Assembly: GCA_020444515.1 (NCBI GenBank)
Contig: JAHLKX010000003.1
Span: 310,001-374,000 of the forward strand
Direction of reading: 5' to 3'
DNA length: 64,000 bases
Source: Bacteroidota bacterium
GTDB taxonomy: Bacteria; Bacteroidota; Bacteroidia; Bacteroidales; JAADJA01
Position numbers and translations under genes: made by a program. The first letter of the stretch is position 1. Every line of letters starts with the position of its first letter. Below the pieces are notes generated by a model. It had not been told where the DNA came from, made no database searches, and was given only the letters and a program-made list of their open reading frames with translations. Positions 58,921-64,000 of this stretch are shown piece by piece.

Positions 58921-60846
58921 ATGGCTCCGGACGCAGGCCCTATATTATCGAAAATAAATTTCCCGGCTGATTTAAAAAAATTCAGCGAGGAAGAGCTGCC
59001 TCAACTTTGCCAGGAGATCAGGGATTATATCATTGAAGTGATCTCAGCCAATCCCGGACACCTTGGTGCCAGTTTAGGTGCAGTGGAGCTTGCTGTTGCC
59101 ATTCATTATGTTTTTGATACACCCTATGACAAACTCATCTGGGATGTGGGTCACCAGGCTTATGCCCATAAAATACTGACCGGCAGAAAAGCCCAGTTTC
59201 ATACCAATCGCAAATACAAAGGCATCAGTGGCTTCCCCAGGATGAAAGAAAGCGAATACGATGCTTTTGGTACCGGTCATTCCTCTACCTCCATTTCGGC
59301 AGCACTGGGTATGGCTGTAGCCTCCGCCCTGAAAGATAACAACGGCCGCCAGCACATTGCAGTTATCGGAGATGGATCCATGACCGGGGGGATGGCGATG
59401 GAAGCCCTCAACAATGCGGGTGTGACTAACGCCAACCTGCTGGTAATCCTGAATGATAACCAGATTGCCATCGACAGCAATGTAGGAGCCATGAAAGATT
59501 ACCTGGTGGATATTACCACTTCCAGGAGTTACAATCGCTTCCGGAATTTTGTTTGGAAATTGATGGGTGGAGATACCCGTTATGGCGCCAATTCAAGGGC
59601 CATTGTCAAACAGTTCGGGAATGCAGTGAAATCTACCATTTCAAGAAAGAGCAATTTATTTGAAGCTTTCCGTTTCCGTTATTTTGGGCCAACCGATGGT
59701 CATGACGTGGTCCACCTGGTGAAATTATTGCGCGATCTCAAACGGATTGAGGGACCAAAATTATTGCATGTCAGTACCAAAAAAGGAAAAGGACTGGACA
59801 GTGCTGAGAAAGAACCTACCACCTATCATTCGCCCGGATTATTCGACTCAAAAACCGGACGGATCCGAAAATCGGATTGCCCGGAAAAGTTGTCCCCCAA
59901 ATACCAAAATGTCTTTGGGAAAACCATTATAGAACTGGCCGAACAAAATGACCGGATCGTTGGGATCACCCCGGCCATGCCAACCGGTTCTTCGCTGAAC
60001 ATGATGATGAGTGTAATGCCGGAAAGGGCTTTTGATGTGGGCATTGCTGAGCAACATGCCGTTACTTTTGCAGCCGGTCTTGCTGCCCAGGGAATGATCC
60101 CGTTTTGTAACATCTATTCATCATTTATGCAACGGGCCTATGACCAGGTGATCCATGATGTGGCCCTCCAAAACTTGCAGGTGGTTTTTTGTCTCGACCG
60201 CGGTGGACTTGTGGGTGAAGATGGAGCCACGCACCATGGAGCTTATGACCTTGCTTACTTCAGGGCCATCCCCAACATCATCATCAGTTCACCCATGAAT
60301 GAAGTGGAATTGAGAAACATGATGTATACCGCCCAACTGGATGGGAGTGGCACTTTCTCAATCCGCTATCCAAGGGGCCGGGGAGTTATGTCCGACTGGG
60401 CCCAACCATTCACTAAACTGGATATCGGGAAAGGACGGCAGGTAAGGGAAGGTTCCGATCTCGCCATCATTTCTATCGGACACATCGGAAATGTTGCACT
60501 GCATGCCGCTGAAATACTGCATGGAGAAGAAGTGTCGGTTGCCGTATTTGATATGCGTTTTCTCAAACCCATTGATGAGGAACTTCTGCACACTGTTTTC
60601 AAAAAATTTAATCACATTATTACACTTGAAGATGGGACTGTGAATGGAGGCCTGGGCAGTGCTGTCGTGGAATTCAAAAATGATCATCATTACACTTCAA
60701 TGGTTAAACGACTGGGTATACCCGACCGGTTTATTGAGCAGGGGTCATTGGAAGAATTGCATAAAGAGTGTGGCATTGATGTGGCGGGCGTAATGCAAAC
60801 AGCAAGATCCATCATCACTGACCTTAAAAAGGTCAATCCCGTTTGA
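58921..60846 (+). CDS. dxs: 1-deoxy-D-xylulose-5-phosphate synthase
   Basis: A 641-residue TPP enzyme that joins pyruvate and glyceraldehyde 3-phosphate, first step of the MEP isoprenoid pathway. Motifs: HLGASLGAVELAVAIHYVFD, TPP-binding GDGSMTGGMAMEALNNAG, DNQIAIDSNVGAMKDYL, and the pyrimidine domain AMPTGSSLNMMMSVMPERAF with GIAEQHAVTFAAGLAAQGM and DRGGLVGEDGATHHGAYDLA. Length and order are standard. Its 3' end overlaps the convergent membrane-protein gene by 14 bases. Confidence 0.96.
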   Translation: MAPDAGPILSKINFPADLKKFSEEELPQLCQEIRDYIIEVISANPGHLGASLGAVELAVAIHYVFDTPYDKLIWDVGHQAYAHKILTGRKAQFHTNRKYKGISGFPRMKESEYDAFGTGHSSTSISAALGMAVASALKDNNGRQHIAVIGDGSMTGGMAMEALNNAGVTNANLLVILNDNQIAIDSNVGAMKDYLVDITTSRSYNRFRNFVWKLMGGDTRYGANSRAIVKQFGNAVKSTISRKSNLFEAFRFRYFGPTDGHDVVHLVKLLRDLKRIEGPKLLHVSTKKGKGLDSAEKEPTTYHSPGLFDSKTGRIRKSDCPEKLSPKYQNVFGKTIIELAEQNDRIVGITPAMPTGSSLNMMMSVMPERAFDVGIAEQHAVTFAAGLAAQGMIPFCNIYSSFMQRAYDQVIHDVALQNLQVVFCLDRGGLVGEDGATHHGAYDLAYFRAIPNIIISSPMNEVELRNMMYTAQLDGSGTFSIRYPRGRGVMSDWAQPFTKLDIGKGRQVREGSDLAIISIGHIGNVALHAAEILHGEEVSVAVFDMRFLKPIDEELLHTVFKKFNHIITLEDGTVNGGLGSAVVEFKNDHHYTSMVKRLGIPDRFIEQGSLEELHKECGIDVAGVMQTARSIITDLKKVNPV

Positions 60847-63250
60847 TACGATCATTATTTTTAAATAATAATGTCACCTTTCCATTGTCAGTCTTTTCCA
60901 CCCTGTAAACATCAATACCTTTTTCACGGATCAACAAATCATCTGCTATAAACCACGCATGGTCGATGTCCTTACCCCGAAGTTTTAAAGCAAAATAATT
61001 TTGCGGATTTTCAACCGTAAATTCAATTTCGACCAGCGACCAGTTACCATTGATCACTTCACTTTGTTCAGGCAGTACCCAATGTTCTATGTAACGATTG
61101 TTGGGCTCATCATACTCTTCAGCCATTAACCGGAACCAGAAATTCAAAGCATCCAGGTGTGCATTGTACATCCAGACACTGGCTGTATAAGTTTTACCAG
61201 CCTCAAAAGTGCCGCCATAAAATCCGGCCAGGGTATGTATGCCTTTTTTCACACCCGTAAAAGCACCGGGCTCACTGAAACTGGTATCAGCACTTTCTGT
61301 ATCAAAGGAATCAAAGTAAAGAAATGCGTCGGTATCGGCTGTCAGAAATCCATCTTTTTCATGAAGTGATTCCCTGAGTGCCTCAAACTTTTCAATTTCA
61401 ATTGATGCTGTATTTGCAAAAAGGGTATCCAACGAAAGTGAATATAATCCGATCGATTGACTTCTGGCAATTTCGACGCCTTTATTCTTTAATTCCACCT
61501 GATTTTCTGACATATTTCCGGGTGAGACGACAACCAGGAATGGCTTCAAAGATGGAATATCCTGTTGTATGGGTTTGCGGTAATAGGCAGGTGAAACAAG
61601 TTCCACGATGCGCTTGCTTTCCTCAATTCCGGTCCTGGTGAGATATGCCCCCGTAATGGGCAGGCCTGTATAAAATGATGCGACGATCGAATTTCGAACG
61701 GAAACATCCTGGGGTGCCACCGAAAAGTTCTCTGAACCGATATAATAAAATGGTAAAGGCAGAATAGCCTGGTAATCTGCAGGATCTATTTTATCAAGAA
61801 CTAGCTTAAGGTCCTGATCCAGATTCGATGGCTCAAATAAGTTCTTGGATTGTGTAATTTTTGATCGCATATCCCAATGATATGGGATGCCTTCAACCAT
61901 TATAAAAAGAAGTGCGGCAATGACCAAAACTTTTCTGAGCAAATTATATTTTATGCTTCGCCTCAACCAGTGATCAAGCATCACCACGGCCATGATGGTC
62001 GCAACAAAGAAAAAAACCCAGTCGAAGCGACCCGTAGCCCTGAATTGTTTAATGACCGGGAAATAATCGATTAATCCGGGTATCGCTTTAAATGGAAAAC
62101 CAAAAGCAAAAATTAAAAGGATGACTGAAGACCAAATCGCGATCCTGAAATTACCTGCAGGAAGCATATCGGAATCAATCCGGAATCCTTTGCCTCTGGC
62201 AAGGTTCTTTACCAGGGGGACCAGCAATGTGATAATCATGATGATCGTCGTCAGACCAAGGTAAGCCCAGGCTTCCCATTTCTGATTCACCGCTGCGAAT
62301 TGATCGATCAGGGGCCTTAAGGGTGGATATATGGGGACCAACAGATCATCCGGTTCGGCATTGTGCAGGAAGAAGCCGGATGGATTGGGTGTACGGCCGG
62401 TATGGGTATCGGTCAAATTCACGAATAGCACAAAGCATAATACCGGAAGAATGACCCACAAGAACAATGGTAACCATGCAGCAATTTGAGATTTAAGTGT
62501 TTTGAAGTTTTTGATAAAGTGGATCACCCAAAATGCCAGCAGAAAGCCTGCTGCCATCATCCCCAGATAGGCATGGATAAAAAACCAGAAGAAGATATTC
62601 AACATTTGAAACCAAAGCCATCGCTTTTTTTCTGTATTGCCATAATGCTTTAGCGCCAGGTAAAGTGTAAGAGGGATAAAAAAGCTATACGAAAGCGCAA
62701 GATGTCCGGTTAACCTGAAAACCTGTGGTGCCAGCATCATGATCCCCAGGGAACCTAAAATTGAAAAAAACGGATCGACCTTCAGATCTTTGAAGATAAG
62801 CCAGAGAAATAGGGCGGTCAGCACAAAGGAAAAGATCATGAAAAAATTCAGAAACCCAACCGAATAATCAACGATACCGGGAAAGATTGGTTTCAACGCC
62901 CGAAAAGCCAGTGTAAAAATGGGATGACAATCGGTGTACATAAAATGCTCGCCATATGGGTAATTCATGCCTTGAAATTCAATGGCAGAAGAATCGTATT
63001 TGATATGCCAGGCATAGGTGAAATAGTTTTTCATGCCATCACCCGATGTGCTGAACATGAAGCTATTGGGTGATACCAGCACCTTACCATAAAAAATAGC
63101 GATAAAAGCTGTGCTCAAAATGATAAGGATGATGAAATAAAGCCGGCTACTTTTCAATTGCAAGTTTGTTAAAAGGTTGTCCTTAACAAAAATAGAATTA
63201 ATCAGGATTTTAAAGGTAGATTTTTTAACTTTACAGGCAATAAGCCCCAT
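60833..63250 (-). CDS. Large GT-C-like integral membrane protein
   Basis: An 805-residue protein with about 11 hydrophobic helices in residues 35-475 and a C-terminal soluble part. The first extracytoplasmic loop has FSTSGDGMKNYFTYAWHIKY and GMNYPYGEHFMYTDCHPIF, the acidic and aromatic pattern of lipid-linked GT-C glycosyltransferases. Residues about 600-805 resemble a beta-sandwich (GTFEAGKTYTASVWMYNAH, WFIADDLLIREKG), perhaps carbohydrate-binding. The true start may be a TTG near 63163 or 63157 (LQLKSSRLYFIILI), as the first 30 residues look non-typical. Donor, acceptor and substrate are unknown. Confidence 0.78.
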   Translation of the reverse strand: MGLIACKVKKSTFKILINSIFVKDNLLTNLQLKSSRLYFIILIILSTAFIAIFYGKVLVSPNSFMFSTSGDGMKNYFTYAWHIKYDSSAIEFQGMNYPYGEHFMYTDCHPIFTLAFRALKPIFPGIVDYSVGFLNFFMIFSFVLTALFLWLIFKDLKVDPFFSILGSLGIMMLAPQVFRLTGHLALSYSFFIPLTLYLALKHYGNTEKKRWLWFQMLNIFFWFFIHAYLGMMAAGFLLAFWVIHFIKNFKTLKSQIAAWLPLFLWVILPVLCFVLFVNLTDTHTGRTPNPSGFFLHNAEPDDLLVPIYPPLRPLIDQFAAVNQKWEAWAYLGLTTIIMIITLLVPLVKNLARGKGFRIDSDMLPAGNFRIAIWSSVILLIFAFGFPFKAIPGLIDYFPVIKQFRATGRFDWVFFFVATIMAVVMLDHWLRRSIKYNLLRKVLVIAALLFIMVEGIPYHWDMRSKITQSKNLFEPSNLDQDLKLVLDKIDPADYQAILPLPFYYIGSENFSVAPQDVSVRNSIVASFYTGLPITGAYLTRTGIEESKRIVELVSPAYYRKPIQQDIPSLKPFLVVVSPGNMSENQVELKNKGVEIARSQSIGLYSLSLDTLFANTASIEIEKFEALRESLHEKDGFLTADTDAFLYFDSFDTESADTSFSEPGAFTGVKKGIHTLAGFYGGTFEAGKTYTASVWMYNAHLDALNFWFRLMAEEYDEPNNRYIEHWVLPEQSEVINGNWSLVEIEFTVENPQNYFALKLRGKDIDHAWFIADDLLIREKGIDVYRVEKTDNGKVTLLFKNNDRIKRD

Positions 63251-63255
63251 TTTAC

Positions 63256-64000
63256 ATGAAAAACCTAATTTTTACTACCATCTTGATTTTATTTTCGGTT
63301 TTAACGTTTGCCCAAAACTGGAGCCCCATCCGGGTAAACCAGAAAATGAATTACCAGCATTCCGATTCATCTTATATCAGTCATACGATTTGGGTGGATT
63401 CATCACTTGTTGAAGGCAATGATTCGGTATTCTTCACAAACAAAATCGTAATAGATGTGCCCGGAAATCCTGAAATTGTGTTAAGAAATCAACCACAGTT
63501 TCTGGGTGAGTTCCTGGTCAAGCAACAGTTCGGGTTTTACCTGATCGGACAACCCTATAATTTTACAATTTATGCCTCTGGGGATTTAGGAGATAGCTGG
63601 AGTTTCAGTGGTATATCAGGAATTTCAGCCGAAGTGACCTCGTTAACGACCGAAAATATTTTTGGTGTGACGGATTCGGTGAAAGTAATATCACTTTCGG
63701 ATGGCAATGAAATCAAGCTTTCCAAAAACTTCGGGATCTTAAAATTTCCCGACTTTGAAAATGTTGGTTACTTTGAAATTACTGGAATACAGGGAACCGC
63801 ATATGGCGAATCAGTGCCCGGCATATTGGATATTTATGATTTTGAAATTGGAGATGTTTATCAAAGTTTCTACGATTATTCTACCGTTAATAGTGGTTCG
63901 AGTTATGATTTTAGGTATAAAAAAACGGTAATCAACAAACAGCAATTTGAAGACTCAACCCAATATGAATTTCATGTTTTACGACATAAACGAGAATATT
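63256..64000 (+). CDS. Secreted protein, 3' truncated by window edge
   Basis: The ATG at 63256 opens a frame that remains open to the window end (248 codons). Signal peptide MKNLIFTTILILFSVLTFAQ, then NWSPIRVNQKMNYQHSD and beta-rich sequence (DSVFFTNKIVIDVPGNPEIV, GFYLIGQPYNFTIYASGDLG). It begins 5 bases from the divergent start of the membrane-protein gene. Many type IX cargo proteins of Bacteroidota look like this at the N-terminus, but the sorting domain, if any, lies outside the window. The function is unknown. Confidence 0.75.
   Translation, partial: MKNLIFTTILILFSVLTFAQNWSPIRVNQKMNYQHSDSSYISHTIWVDSSLVEGNDSVFFTNKIVIDVPGNPEIVLRNQPQFLGEFLVKQQFGFYLIGQPYNFTIYASGDLGDSWSFSGISGISAEVTSLTTENIFGVTDSVKVISLSDGNEIKLSKNFGILKFPDFENVGYFEITGIQGTAYGESVPGILDIYDFEIGDVYQSFYDYSTVNSGSSYDFRYKKTVINKQQFEDSTQYEFHVLRHKREY

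Noticed and set aside
1-64000. CRISPR array, tRNA or rRNA genes, insertion sequences, integrase or phage genes
   Set aside because: No regularly spaced repeats, cloverleaf-like sequences, transposase or integrase motifs, or terminal inverted repeats were found on either strand by reading.

Overview
The window is chromosomal DNA from a member of the Bacteroidota, most likely an anaerobic, fermentative Bacteroidales or Marinilabiliales-like lineage. The evidence is a PorU-type type IX secretion sortase with its own C-terminal sorting domain, a TonB-dependent receptor with a carboxypeptidase-regulatory-like N-terminal domain, repeated -7 boxes of the Bacteroidota form TAnnTTTG, a SUF iron-sulfur operon, ferredoxin-dependent 2-oxoacid oxidation and ADP-forming acyl-CoA synthetase. 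I see no rRNA, tRNA, CRISPR array, prophage, insertion sequence or replication origin. Coding density and base use look uniform.

Layout. (a) 1-3772, minus strand: a putative copper-acquisition operon. It has a TonB receptor that keeps the CxxxM and HxM copper ligands of OprC, an MmpS-like lipoprotein, an MbnP-family lipoprotein and a truncated Ig-like lipoprotein. A small secreted protein with a PID-CTERM-like tail (3905-4126) faces it. (b) 4321-17787: glycogen/alpha-glucan metabolism. A debranching enzyme, GT4 synthase and GH57 amylase form one unit; after a membrane protein and PorU on the other strand comes a 1415-residue fusion of a GT3 glycogen synthase with a GT35 phosphorylase. (c) 17890-21931: a small secreted protein and a Tricorn-like protease. 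(d) 22038-28875: a tight three-gene cassette of a canonical MscS channel, a 1730-residue SLC12-type cation-chloride cotransporter fused to a long helical region and a P-loop NTPase, and a divergent MscS-like protein. This is the best candidate for an undescribed system, perhaps osmotic or ionic homeostasis. (e) 28993-37164: a DhaL-DegV fusion resembling FakA plus FakB in one chain, a surface protein joining YadA-like head repeats to an S74 intramolecular chaperone, an ADP-forming acyl-CoA synthetase, and a repeat protein ending in a GH16-like domain that has lost its catalytic glutamates. (f) 37512-47927: a CoA-transferase pair, sodium:solute symporter, C69 dipeptidase, outer-membrane porin, aminotransferase and a four-subunit VOR/KOR ferredoxin oxidoreductase. 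With the acyl-CoA synthetase these can be read as a peptide and amino-acid fermentation route ending in substrate-level ATP. (g) 48081-52827: a zinc-ribbon protein, a haem-binding lipoprotein, an outer-membrane barrel, UvrC and ThiL. (h) 53033-60846: sufBCDSE, sufT and dxs. (i) 60833-64000: a GT-C-like membrane protein and the start of a secreted protein that runs off the window.

All names come from reading motifs and domain order by eye, without database searches. Gene starts were chosen from signal peptides, family N-termini, ribosome-binding sites and -7 boxes.
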